DNA of 64,000 nucleotides, taken from NCBI GenBank assembly GCA_001664005.1, contig CP016093.1:3463031-3527030 (forward strand), in the 5' to 3' direction. The notes under the pieces are model-generated. The model saw only the letters and a program-made list of their open reading frames with translations. It was not told the origin of the DNA and made no database searches. This DNA comes from Rhizobiales bacterium NRL2 (GTDB lineage Bacteria; Pseudomonadota; Alphaproteobacteria; Minwuiales; Minwuiaceae). Made by a program: the position numbers and the translations under genes. This document shows positions 51,804 to 63,274 of this stretch, piece after piece. Within the stretch, counting starts at the first letter, position 1; each line of letters opens with the position of its first letter.

Positions 51804-52430
51804 ATGGACGGCGCGATTCTCGCAATCGCCCAGCAGAAGGGCGGCGCGGGCAAGACCACGCTCACGATTCAGCTCGGCGTGGCCCTCGCCACGCTTGGCC
51901 GCCGCGTCGCGCTGGTCGACATCGATCCACAGCAAAGTCTGACCGCCTGGCACGCATTGCGCGCCCGCCGCGACGACGTCGCCGCCATCGAGATGCGGCA
52001 GGTCTCCGGCTGGCGCACAGGCAGCGAAGTCGGACGGCTGCGCCGCGATTTCGACGTCGTGCTGATCGACAGCCCGCCGCATGGCGAAACCGACACCAAG
52101 TCGGCGGTCCGCGCCGCCGACCGCGTGCTGATGCCGATCCAGCCCAGCCCCATGGACTACTGGGCGGCGAAGAACACCGTCGACCTGGCCGAGCGGGAAA
52201 AGCGCGACTTCCTGCTGGTGCTCAACCGCGTGCCCGCCCGCAGCCGCCTTTCGGACCGGATCCGCGCCATGATCGCCGCAGACGGCCTGGCCGTCGCCGA
52301 GACCACGCTGGGCAACCGTCAGCCCTTCGCTTCGACGATCCTGGAGGGCCGCGGCGTCGCCGAGGCGCAGCCGAACAGCCAGGCGGCGCGGGAAATCGTT
52401 TCACTGGCGCGGGAGGTAGCGCATGTCTGA
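51804..52430 (+). CDS. ParA/MinD family ATPase (orphan)
   Basis: 208 aa. Deviant Walker A K12-GGAGKT, with the signature Lys before the GG; LVDIDPQQSLTAW and LIDSPPHGETDTK follow. These ATPases position DNA or protein complexes on nucleoid or membrane. No parB, par site or replication gene is nearby, and the protein is shorter than chromosomal ParA, so a role in positioning a protein cargo is likely. Its 3' end overlaps the CoA-transferase gene by 8 bp. Confidence 0.88.
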   Translation: MDGAILAIAQQKGGAGKTTLTIQLGVALATLGRRVALVDIDPQQSLTAWHALRARRDDVAAIEMRQVSGWRTGSEVGRLRRDFDVVLIDSPPHGETDTKSAVRAADRVLMPIQPSPMDYWAAKNTVDLAEREKRDFLLVLNRVPARSRLSDRIRAMIAADGLAVAETTLGNRQPFASTILEGRGVAEAQPNSQAAREIVSLAREVAHV

Positions 52431-53607
52431 AGGTTCCAGGCCCCGGCCGATGGAGGGCCTGACCGTGGTCGACTTCACGGCCTTCGTCGCGGGCCCCTAC
52501 GCCACGCGGCTGATGGCCGACATGGGCGCCAACGTGATCAAGGTGGAACCGCCCGAAGGCGAAACCCTGCGCGGCACGCCGCCCCAGGTGAACGGCATGA
52601 GCGGCTTCTTCTCCCAGCTCAATTGCGGCAAGAAGAGCGTGACGCTCAATCTGAAGTCGGCGCAAGGGCGCGAGCTGGCCGCCGACCTGGCGGCGAAAGC
52701 GGACGTGCTGATCGAGAACTTCCGTCCCGGCGTCATGCAGCGGCTGAATCTGGACTACGAGAGCCTGTCGGCGCGCAACCCGCGGCTGATCTACTGTTCG
52801 ATCTCGGGCTACGGACAGACCGGCCCGGACGCGCAACGCCCGGCCTTTGCGCCGATCATCAACGCGGCCAGCGGCTACACCATGGCGGAGTTCCGCTATC
52901 AGCGCGCGACCGACAAGCCCGAAAGCTCCCGCACCCTGGCGGCCGACGTGCTCGGCGCGAATCACGCGCTGATCGCGATCACCACCGCGCTCTACCGCCG
53001 CGAGATCACGGGCGAGGGCGACCGTATCGACGTCGAGTTGCTCGCCGGGCTGATGAACATGATCCCGTTCGAACTGCAGGAGGCGCAGTTTCCGATCGAG
53101 AAGCTGAACATTCCGGTCTTCGACCCGATCAAGGCGCAGGACGGCTATTTCGTCGTCGCCCCGGTGACGGTAAAGAACTTCGCCGCCCTGGCGGAGGCCT
53201 GCGGCCATCCGGAATGGCTGACCGATCCGCGGTTTTCCACCACCGGCGAGCGCATGGCGCACTGGATGGAGCTGTTCGGCGAGGTCGAGAAATGGGCCGC
53301 CGGGAAGAGCGCCCAGGACGCGGCGCGAACCATCGAGGCGGCGGGCTGCCCGGCGCGGCGCTACCTGACGCCGAAGCAGGCCCTGGAAAATCCGCACATG
53401 CTGGAGCGCGGCAGCATCGTCGAGGTCAACGATCAGATGGGCCGCCACAAGGTGGTCAACACGCCCTTCCGCTTTGCCCGGGCCGAGGCCGGCGTCAGCG
53501 CCGGCGCGCCGAGCCTGGGGGCGCAGACCGACGGCGTGCTCGCCGAGGTCCTCGATCTGGACCCGGCAGAGATCGAAAGGCTGCGCGGCGACGGGGCGCT
53601 CGGATAG
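52423..53607 (+). CDS. CaiB/BaiF family CoA-transferase
   Basis: 394 aa class III CoA-transferase. N-terminal VVDFTAFVAGPYATRLMADMG and VIKVEPPEGE, then KKSVTLNLKSAQGRELAADL, and the catalytic Asp region LAADVLGANHALIAITTALY. Moves CoA between carboxylic acids. It begins within the ParA gene; the functional link is not evident. Confidence 0.9.
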   Translation: MSEGSRPRPMEGLTVVDFTAFVAGPYATRLMADMGANVIKVEPPEGETLRGTPPQVNGMSGFFSQLNCGKKSVTLNLKSAQGRELAADLAAKADVLIENFRPGVMQRLNLDYESLSARNPRLIYCSISGYGQTGPDAQRPAFAPIINAASGYTMAEFRYQRATDKPESSRTLAADVLGANHALIAITTALYRREITGEGDRIDVELLAGLMNMIPFELQEAQFPIEKLNIPVFDPIKAQDGYFVVAPVTVKNFAALAEACGHPEWLTDPRFSTTGERMAHWMELFGEVEKWAAGKSAQDAARTIEAAGCPARRYLTPKQALENPHMLERGSIVEVNDQMGRHKVVNTPFRFARAEAGVSAGAPSLGAQTDGVLAEVLDLDPAEIERLRGDGALG

Positions 53608-53622
53608 AGCGCCCCCGCCCGG

Positions 53623-54561
53623 CTACTCCAGCAGCTTGATGCGGACCGCGTCCATGCCGTGGCGACCGTTGGCGTTGACCATACGGAAACCGTCGAAGGG
53701 ATCGCGGAACCCATTGTCGATCAGGTTGAACTTCTCGACGCCATCCACCCAGACCTGCATGCGCCCGTTCTCGGACCGCCGCCAGCGCACATCGTAGGGC
53801 TCGGGGCGGGTTGAATTGGCCACGGCGGCAGGGAACGTGAAGTCCGCCTGACGCAGCGTCGCGATAGAGCTGCCGACCCGGACCAGGCGCATCCAGCCCT
53901 CCTCAGAGAACTGGAGCCGGTAGCCGTTGCGGCCATCGCTGCCCTGATAGACGCCGATCTCCAGCAAGCCTTCGGCGCCGCTGAAGAGCCGCGTCTCCAG
54001 ATCGAAGGCGTTGGAGATGTCGTGCGTCAGGAAGATCGAGGACGCGACGTTGACGGCGCGGCCGCCCTCGCGCCCCTCCCGGCCCCGGTTGTTGCCCAGC
54101 AGCCCCTCGAAGAGACGCTTTATGCCCTCCTCCGGCGTCGCGCTGCGCGAAACATCGACATGAGAAGCCAGTTGATTCTCCCGGGTCACGAACCATTCGC
54201 CCTGGGCGACGGTCCAGGCCGGATCGGCGGTGAAGTTTCCGTCCGAGAAGTCGTCGGCGATCTCGGGATAGGTCACGGCGCGGCCGTTACGGCCGGCCCC
54301 CTGCGCCAGGCGGTTGTCCGCCGCCTCGTGACGCTGCAGGGCCTCACGCAGATCCCGGAGGAAGCCCGGACTCGCCGCCCGGTCGCGCTCGGCCTGGCGA
54401 ATCAGGTCATTCAGCTGTTCGACCAGGCGTTCCGTATGTTCTGGCGTCTCGTAGCCGCCGCGCCAGCGCTCATAGCGCCGGTCGTCGTCATTCTGGGCGA
54501 ATGCGGGAAGACTGAGGCTGAGCACGGCCGCAGATACCGTGGCGATCATCAGGCGTTTCAT
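53623..54561 (-). CDS. Secreted protein with a concanavalin-like beta domain
   Basis: 312 aa. A signal peptide is clear (VSAAVLSLSLPAFAQ, cleavage after AFA). A charged helical region (about 25-90) is followed by a beta-rich domain that starts DDFSDGNFTADPAWTVAQGEW and contains LETRLFSGAEGLLEIGVYQ and WVDGVEKFNLIDNGF. This pattern resembles the jelly-roll of LamG/3-keto-disaccharide-hydrolase-like (DUF1080) proteins. No catalytic motif is seen. Probably periplasmic and possibly carbohydrate binding. Confidence 0.7.
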   Translation of the reverse strand: MKRLMIATVSAAVLSLSLPAFAQNDDDRRYERWRGGYETPEHTERLVEQLNDLIRQAERDRAASPGFLRDLREALQRHEAADNRLAQGAGRNGRAVTYPEIADDFSDGNFTADPAWTVAQGEWFVTRENQLASHVDVSRSATPEEGIKRLFEGLLGNNRGREGREGGRAVNVASSIFLTHDISNAFDLETRLFSGAEGLLEIGVYQGSDGRNGYRLQFSEEGWMRLVRVGSSIATLRQADFTFPAAVANSTRPEPYDVRWRRSENGRMQVWVDGVEKFNLIDNGFRDPFDGFRMVNANGRHGMDAVRIKLLE

Positions 54562-54659
54562 GGGGCCACCCTCTCGTTGTTCTTGTTCTCAACGATATGG
54601 GGTAGCGTCCGGATACCGGCAATGGCGGCGGATACGTCGCGGTCAGGGCCGGGCCCGGC

Positions 54660-55133
54660 TCAGAGCCACTTCACCTCGAGAATTTCATAGGATTTTTCGC
54701 CGCGCGGGGTCTGGACGTCGACGACGTCGCCTTCGGACTTGCCGATCAGCGCCCGCGCAATGGGCGAGGTGATGGAGACCAGGCCGCTGTCGATGTCCGC
54801 CTCGTCCACACCCACGATCTGGTAGGTGCTTTCCTCGTCATTGTCGACATCGGCCAGCTTGACGGTGGCGCCGAAGCGCACGGTGTCCCCGGACATCTGC
54901 GAGGAATCGATCACCTCCGCCCGTCCGAGCGCGCTCTCCAGTTCCATGACGCGGCTCTCGATAAAGCCCTGCTTCTCCTTGGCGGCGTGATACTCGGCGT
55001 TTTCCGACAGGTCGCCGTGAGCGCGCGCCTCGGCGATCGCCTGGATCACCGCCGGGCGCTCGACGGACTTCAAATTCTTCAGTTCAGCCTCGAGTCTCCT
55101 GTGGCCCCGAAGCGTCATTGGCACGCGTTCCAT
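54660..55133 (-). CDS. greA: Transcription elongation factor GreA
   Basis: 157 aa from ATG 55133. N-terminal coiled coil (LRGHRRLEAELKNLK ... HGDLSENAEYHAAKEKQG, with the DLSEN acidic tip that reaches the polymerase active site) and C-terminal FKBP-like domain (SPIARALIGKSEGDVVDV). Rescues backtracked RNA polymerase by stimulating transcript cleavage. It follows carB by 82 bp on the same strand, a common carAB-greA order in Alphaproteobacteria. Confidence 0.94.
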   Translation of the reverse strand: MERVPMTLRGHRRLEAELKNLKSVERPAVIQAIAEARAHGDLSENAEYHAAKEKQGFIESRVMELESALGRAEVIDSSQMSGDTVRFGATVKLADVDNDEESTYQIVGVDEADIDSGLVSITSPIARALIGKSEGDVVDVQTPRGEKSYEILEVKWL

Positions 55134-55215
55134 AGCGCTCACCCCGTTTGTTTCCGGCAGATGGCTGGAAATAGCTGCGCCGGTCGCTTTCAGAGCAACC
55201 GGCGCTTGGTGTCCA

Positions 55216-58464
<3,249 letters not shown>

Positions 58465-58470
58465 CGGCGG

Positions 58471-59661
58471 TCAGCCTTCCTTTCCGTCGATGAAGTCCGT
58501 GAAGCGGCGGAACAGGTAGTGACTGTCCTTCGGTCCCGGGCTCGCCTCCGGGTGGTACTGGACGGAGAAGACCGGTCGATCCTTCAGCCGGATGCCCTCC
58601 AGCGTGCCGTCGAACAGCGACCGATGCGTCTCCTCGACCGTCTCCGGCAGGCTTTCCCGGATCACGCGGAAGCCGTGGTTCTGGCTGGTGATCTCGACCT
58701 TGCCGGTGGTGAAGTCCTTGACCGGCTGGTTGGCGCCGCGGTGGCCGAGCTTCATCTTCTCGGTGTCGCAGCCAAGCGCCAGGGCCAGCAGCTGGTGGCC
58801 GAAGCAGATGCCGAAGACCGGCTTGCCCGCATCCACGATCTTCCTGATTTCCGGCACGGCGTAGCCGGCGCTGGCCGCCGGATCGCCCGGTCCGTTGGAC
58901 AGGAAGACGCCGTCGGGCTCGTGCCCCAGCACCTCTTCGGCGGTGGCGGTGGCGGGCACGACGGTGACCTCGCAGCCGAGATCGGTCAGGCAGCGCAGGA
59001 TGTTGCGCTTGGTGCCGTAGTCGATGGCGACGACCTTGCGCGTGGCGGGCACCGACTTGGCGTAGCCCTGGCCCAGCGTCCAGCCGCCCTCTTTCCAGCG
59101 ATAGGTCTGATGACAGGTGACGTCGCGGGCGAGGTCCATGCCCTTCAGGCCCGGGAACCCGCGGGCCTGTTCGACCAGCGCGTCGATGTCGAACTTCCCG
59201 TCCGGGCTGTGCGCGACGACGCCGTTGGGCGGGCCGCCGTCGCGGATCCGGCGGGTGAGCGCACGCACGTCGACGCCGGCGATGCCGGGCAGGTCGTAGG
59301 ATTTCAGCCACTGGTCCAGATGGCGCGTCGCGCGCCAGTTGGATGGCTCGGTGATGTCCATGCGCAGGATCACGCCGCGGGCCGCGGGCGTGGTGCTTTC
59401 CAGATCCTCCTCGTTCGCGCCCACATTGCCGATGTGGGGGAAGGTGAAGGCGATGATCTGGCCGGCATAGGAAGGATCGGTGACGATCTCCTGGTAACCG
59501 GTCATGGAGGTGTTGAAGCAGAGCTCCCCCACCGCCGTGCGCGCGGCGCCGATTCCGATGCCGTACGTCACGGTGCCGTCGGCCAGCACCAGCGCAGCCG
59601 TGCTGGACGACGCCCCGCCGGTCGGTGTCGGCGGCGCGGTCATTTTTTCATTGTCTGCCAT
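58471..59661 (-). CDS. carA: Carbamoyl-phosphate synthase small (glutaminase) subunit
   Basis: 396 aa. The N-terminal CarA domain (FNTSMTGYQEIVTDPSYAGQ) precedes the class I glutaminase domain with the catalytic Cys in FGICFGHQLLALALG and the His-Glu pair in VQYHPEASPGP. Releases ammonia from glutamine for CarB. ATG 59661 is used; no strong Shine-Dalgarno is visible, and ATG 59643 is an alternative. Confidence 0.94.
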   Translation of the reverse strand: MADNEKMTAPPTPTGGASSSTAALVLADGTVTYGIGIGAARTAVGELCFNTSMTGYQEIVTDPSYAGQIIAFTFPHIGNVGANEEDLESTTPAARGVILRMDITEPSNWRATRHLDQWLKSYDLPGIAGVDVRALTRRIRDGGPPNGVVAHSPDGKFDIDALVEQARGFPGLKGMDLARDVTCHQTYRWKEGGWTLGQGYAKSVPATRKVVAIDYGTKRNILRCLTDLGCEVTVVPATATAEEVLGHEPDGVFLSNGPGDPAASAGYAVPEIRKIVDAGKPVFGICFGHQLLALALGCDTEKMKLGHRGANQPVKDFTTGKVEITSQNHGFRVIRESLPETVEETHRSLFDGTLEGIRLKDRPVFSVQYHPEASPGPKDSHYLFRRFTDFIDGKEG

Positions 59662-59819
59662 GAGTCTACGGCTTGATAAGTCGGAGGTAAGGTGCGCCCG
59701 CAGAGGGTCCGCCGACGCGCAAATTGCCGGGAACTTAATGTCTCGCGGCAAAGGGGTCAAGCCGCGCCCCGAATGTAAAAATAATTAAAAATCAACAACT
59801 TAGTTCCTGGATTTACTTT

Positions 59820-59848
59820 TTGCCACACCCCCGTATTTGGACTATGTT
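59820..59848 (+). promoter_or_regulatory. Probable sigma-70-type promoter of the YqeY gene
   Basis: TTGCCA (59820-59825), 17-bp spacer, TATGTT (59843-59848), 33 bp upstream of the YqeY start, just after an AT-rich stretch (59776-59820). It would start transcription near 59855. Confidence 0.55.
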
Positions 59849-59880
59849 GCGCGCCCTCACATTGGGCGTGGGTGGCAGGA

Positions 59881-60336
59881 ATGCTGAAACAGAAGCTGAA
59901 TGACGATCTGAAGGACGCGATGCGCGCCAGGGATTCGCGCCGCGTCGCGACGCTTCGCCTGATCGCCGCCGCGATCAAGGAGCAGGAAATCAGCAACCGC
60001 GGCGAGGCGGACAGCCAGGGCCTGTCCGACGAGGCCATCATCCAGATCCTGTCGAAGATGGTGAAACAGCGCCGCGAGTCGATCCGCCTCTACGAGGAGG
60101 GCGGCCGCGTCGACCTGGCCCAGCAGGAACAGGGCGAGATCGCCATCATCGAAGGCTATCTGCCGAAGCAGATGGACGCCGCCGAGATCCGGCAGGTCTG
60201 CAGCCAGGTGAAGTCGGAACTCAACGCCTCGGGCCTGAAGGACATGGGCCGCTGCATGGGCGTCATCAAGGACCGCTATGCCGGCCGCATCGACATGGGC
60301 GAAGCCAGCAAGACCATGAAGTCGGAGCTGAGCTAG
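59881..60336 (+). CDS. GatB/YqeY domain protein
   Basis: 151 aa. Opens with LKQKLNDDLKDAMRARDSRR, then VATLRLIAAAIKEQEI, and ends with a helical tail (MKSELS), the whole length of the family. The domain is related to the tRNA-binding tail of the GatB amidotransferase subunit; the role of stand-alone YqeY is not settled. It is divergent from carA. It usually precedes dnaG and rpoD in related genomes, but here faces a ThDP-enzyme gene instead. Confidence 0.92.
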   Translation: MLKQKLNDDLKDAMRARDSRRVATLRLIAAAIKEQEISNRGEADSQGLSDEAIIQILSKMVKQRRESIRLYEEGGRVDLAQQEQGEIAIIEGYLPKQMDAAEIRQVCSQVKSELNASGLKDMGRCMGVIKDRYAGRIDMGEASKTMKSELS

Positions 60337-60450
60337 GCCGTTCCACGAAGAGACTGAATCACCCGGCGTCCTGCGCGGCGGAATCGAGAGGCGGGGCAGC
60401 CGGTTCAGAAGGCGTGCGAGCCAGCCATGCCACCCTTCGCGCCCGACCGG

Positions 60451-62043
60451 TCATCCTCTCATCGCCTCGAACTGACCGCCATAGCCCGACGGGTCGATCC
60501 TGATATCGATCAGCTTCGGCAGATCGTACGTCGCCAGCAGATCCAGCGCCGGCTGCAGCCTGTCCAGCCGGTCGACCGTCGCCGCGGCCCAGCCGAAGGC
60601 CCGCGCCATCGCCGCGAAGTCGAAGGTTTCCGAGGCGACGCCCGCGCGCGGGCGCTGCTGATTGCGCTGCTTGACGTCGATCAGCGACAGCGCGGAATCG
60701 TTCAGGATCACATAGGTGAGGTCAGCGTTCAGTTCGGTGGCGGTGGCGAGTTCGCCCAGGCACATCATCGCGCCGCCATCGCCGGTGATCGCGACCACCG
60801 GCCGGTCCGGTTCGGCGCAGGCGCTGCCGATCGCCGCCGGCAGGGCGTAGCCCATCGTGGACAGCCCGTTCGACTTGAGCACGCCGGCGGGCTCGCGGGC
60901 GATCCACTGCGCCAGGGTCGGGATCATGTGCGCGCCCGCATCGACCGCCAGCCGGGCCGAAGGGTCGGAAGCGGTCTGGAGCATGCGGACGGCATCGTCG
61001 GGGGAGACGCCTTCGACCGCCGGATAGGCGACGCGCGCCCGGTAGGCCGCGCGATGACCGGCGATGGCCTCGTCCCAGTCCGCGCCCCGCGCCGTCCGCG
61101 CAAGCTCCACGGCCATCGGGCCGATGTCGCCCACGGCCATGATTTCCGGCGCCGGATGCCCGCCGGCCGCGGCCCAGTCCCAGGCCGAGAGCGCCAGCAC
61201 CGGCGCATCGTACATCCAGCGGCCGGGAATGGCCTCGACCGGGTCGTGGCCCACCAGCAGGATCAGGTCGGCGTCGTTGAGGATCGCCGCCTCTGCCGTA
61301 CCGCCGGTGAAGGTGGCGACGAAATGACTGTCGTCGTCGGCGATGGTGCCCTTGGCCTTGTAGGTGGTCAGGCAGGCTGCGTTCAGCGCCCGGGCCAGGG
61401 CGCGCACCGGCTCGCCCGCATGGCGCGCCTGCAGGCCGACGATCATCGCCACCCTGCACGATCCGTCGAGACGTTCGGCGATGCGGGCGATCTCCGGCGG
61501 CGGGCCAGCATCCTGCTCCGCCGGCCCCGGAACGGCATCCTCGAAGGGCAGGCCGGCCTCGGCGGCGGTCATGTCGACATGGACAGGCCCCTGTGGATCG
61601 GCGGTCATCATGTCCATCAGAGCCGCGATCTCCGCCCCCGGTGTCGACGGAGTCAGCCAGGCCGCCGCCTTGGCGACGGGGCGGAACATCGCTGGCTGGT
61701 CGAATTTCTGGTGCCAGCTCGGCCGGTTCGGATCCTCGGGCACCCGGTCGGTGAACAGCATCGCCGGCGCGCGCTCCAGCGCGCAGTAGGCCATGCCGTT
61801 GACGGCGCTCGCCGCCCCAGGGCCGACGCCGGCCAGCGCCGCGCCCGGCGCGCCGGTAATCTCCGCGGTCGCCGCCGCCGCCAGCATGGCCGCCGTCTCG
61901 GTCCGCGTCAGCACGAAGCGCACGCCCAGCTTCCCGCAGGCCTCGATCAGGTCAAGGCTGGAGCCGCCGCCGGGCACCCCGAACAGGTGCCGCGTCCCCC
62001 GCTCACGCAACGCGCCGACCAGCGCCTCGGCGAATGTCGTCAT
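60451..62043 (-). CDS. Thiamine diphosphate-dependent enzyme, acetolactate-synthase-like
   Basis: 530 aa with the usual three-domain layout. The catalytic glutamate is in TRTETAAMLAAAATAE, the central domain holds IVGLQARHAGEPVRALARAL, and the ThDP-binding motif runs from GDGGAMMCLGELAT to the Asn of ILNDSALS. The closest types are acetolactate synthase and benzoylformate/sulfoacetaldehyde-like members; no small regulatory subunit is adjacent, so a catabolic carboligase or decarboxylase is likelier than IlvB. It lies 82 bp downstream of the cyclase gene. Confidence 0.82.
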   Translation of the reverse strand: MTTFAEALVGALRERGTRHLFGVPGGGSSLDLIEACGKLGVRFVLTRTETAAMLAAAATAEITGAPGAALAGVGPGAASAVNGMAYCALERAPAMLFTDRVPEDPNRPSWHQKFDQPAMFRPVAKAAAWLTPSTPGAEIAALMDMMTADPQGPVHVDMTAAEAGLPFEDAVPGPAEQDAGPPPEIARIAERLDGSCRVAMIVGLQARHAGEPVRALARALNAACLTTYKAKGTIADDDSHFVATFTGGTAEAAILNDADLILLVGHDPVEAIPGRWMYDAPVLALSAWDWAAAGGHPAPEIMAVGDIGPMAVELARTARGADWDEAIAGHRAAYRARVAYPAVEGVSPDDAVRMLQTASDPSARLAVDAGAHMIPTLAQWIAREPAGVLKSNGLSTMGYALPAAIGSACAEPDRPVVAITGDGGAMMCLGELATATELNADLTYVILNDSALSLIDVKQRNQQRPRAGVASETFDFAAMARAFGWAAATVDRLDRLQPALDLLATYDLPKLIDIRIDPSGYGGQFEAMRG

Positions 62044-62125
62044 CTCTCCCCTCCCCCCGAAAGAAGAAGGGGGCCGAAGCCCCCTTCCCCGTCATCCGGC
62101 ATGATGCGTCAGATCGGACCGTCCG

Positions 62126-63070
62126 TCACCACAGGGCGACGGGGTTGATGATCATCTGCACCGCGCCCTTCACGCGCGCCTGGCCGAGCACGAACATGAA
62201 CTCCTGCACGCCCTGTGACACCAGCGGACCGGTGTTCATGGTCTCCAGGATGTAGATGCCGTTCTCCTTCAGGAAGGTGACATGGCCATAGAAGACCTTG
62301 TCGCCCTTCGCCGGCGGCACGGCTTCCACGCCCCAGGTGTCGGCGCCGACAGCGACCGGGTTCTTGTCCGCCAGCCAGACGGCGGCGGCGTTGTTCAGAC
62401 CCGGCTCACCGCTGACCCAGGCCTTGGGATCGCTTTCCAGCTTGGCGTCGGTCCAGCCCGTATGCACCAGGATGATGTCGCCATCCTTGAAGGTGACGCC
62501 CTGCGCCTTGGAGGCGGCCTCGAGATCCTCCGGCGTGATCGCCTCGCCGGCGGCCATCGTTTCGACGCCCCTGTGCTTGGCCATGTCGATGATAACGCCA
62601 CGGCCGACCAGCGGCGGGACGTTGTGGATACCCAGCTTCTTCAGGCCGGTGACGAAGGCGATATCCGCAGGCGAGTTGCAGTTGTAGTAGGTGCCTTCAC
62701 CCAGATGGCCGAGGCCGTCGAGCTGCGGGCCGATACCGAACCAGAGCTGGGCGACATCGTCGTTGTAGATCGAGCTCCAGCCGAAGTCCTGAGCCAGATC
62801 GCGGCCGCCCTGCTGTCCGGGCGAGACGACCTGCAGCATCATCCCGCGCGGCGGGAAGGCCGGCATGTTGGGATCGATCACGATGCCCAGCGGGTGGGTC
62901 ATGCCCTGTTTGACCAGGCCGGCGGCGGCCTTCACCCGCTCCGGCGTGATCAGGTTCGCGGCGCCGATCTCGTCGTCCGCGCCGTATTTCGACGGCTGGC
63001 ATTCCTGCGCCAGCACGGGGCCGGCGGCAAGCGCGAGCCCGAGTGTCGCGCCAATCAGCAGTCTCTTCAT
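62126..63070 (-). CDS. Secreted cyclase-family (kynurenine-formamidase-like) metal-dependent hydrolase
   Basis: 314 aa from ATG 63070, behind GGAGGAG. Signal peptide LIGATLGLALAAGPVLAQ, cleaved after VLA. The mature protein has the cyclase-family pattern: ANLITPERVKAAAGLV, the metal-binding region QLDGLGHLGEGTYYN, GVIIDMAKHRG and DIILVHTGWTDA. Family members are amidohydrolases with Mn/Zn sites. Periplasmic location is inferred from the signal peptide. Upstream lies an AT-rich region with two palindromes (63224-63257). Confidence 0.85.
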   Translation of the reverse strand: MKRLLIGATLGLALAAGPVLAQECQPSKYGADDEIGAANLITPERVKAAAGLVKQGMTHPLGIVIDPNMPAFPPRGMMLQVVSPGQQGGRDLAQDFGWSSIYNDDVAQLWFGIGPQLDGLGHLGEGTYYNCNSPADIAFVTGLKKLGIHNVPPLVGRGVIIDMAKHRGVETMAAGEAITPEDLEAASKAQGVTFKDGDIILVHTGWTDAKLESDPKAWVSGEPGLNNAAAVWLADKNPVAVGADTWGVEAVPPAKGDKVFYGHVTFLKENGIYILETMNTGPLVSQGVQEFMFVLGQARVKGAVQMIINPVALW

Positions 63071-63223
63071 GGTGACGTCTCCTCCGTGTCTTCTTGCAAC
63101 GCCGACCGATAGCCGGCGCCAGCCCCCCTTGTTGGGAAGGTCACGGGAGGAATGATCGGAAGTCACTCGCCAACATTGCAAGGAATTTCTTGCGCCACGT
63201 AACTCTGTTACATGGAGAGCGTG

Positions 63224-63257
63224 ATGTTATTACGTTGTATATGTAATAACATTACAT
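63224..63257. promoter_or_regulatory. Overlapping palindromes, probable operator upstream of the cyclase gene
   Basis: Two perfect inverted repeats overlap: ATGTTATTAC/GTAATAACAT (63224-63233 and 63243-63252, 9-bp spacer), and ATGTAAT-AAC-ATTACAT (63241-63257). No GC-rich stem or T-run is present, so this is not a terminator. It reads as binding sites for a dimeric repressor, 155 bp upstream of ATG 63070. Confidence 0.55.
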
Positions 63258-63274
63258 GAAACGCGATGCCGGGT

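Noticed and set aside
51804-52430. Plasmid or chromosome partition locus
   Set aside because: No ParB, parS-like site or replication gene; an orphan ParA fits better.
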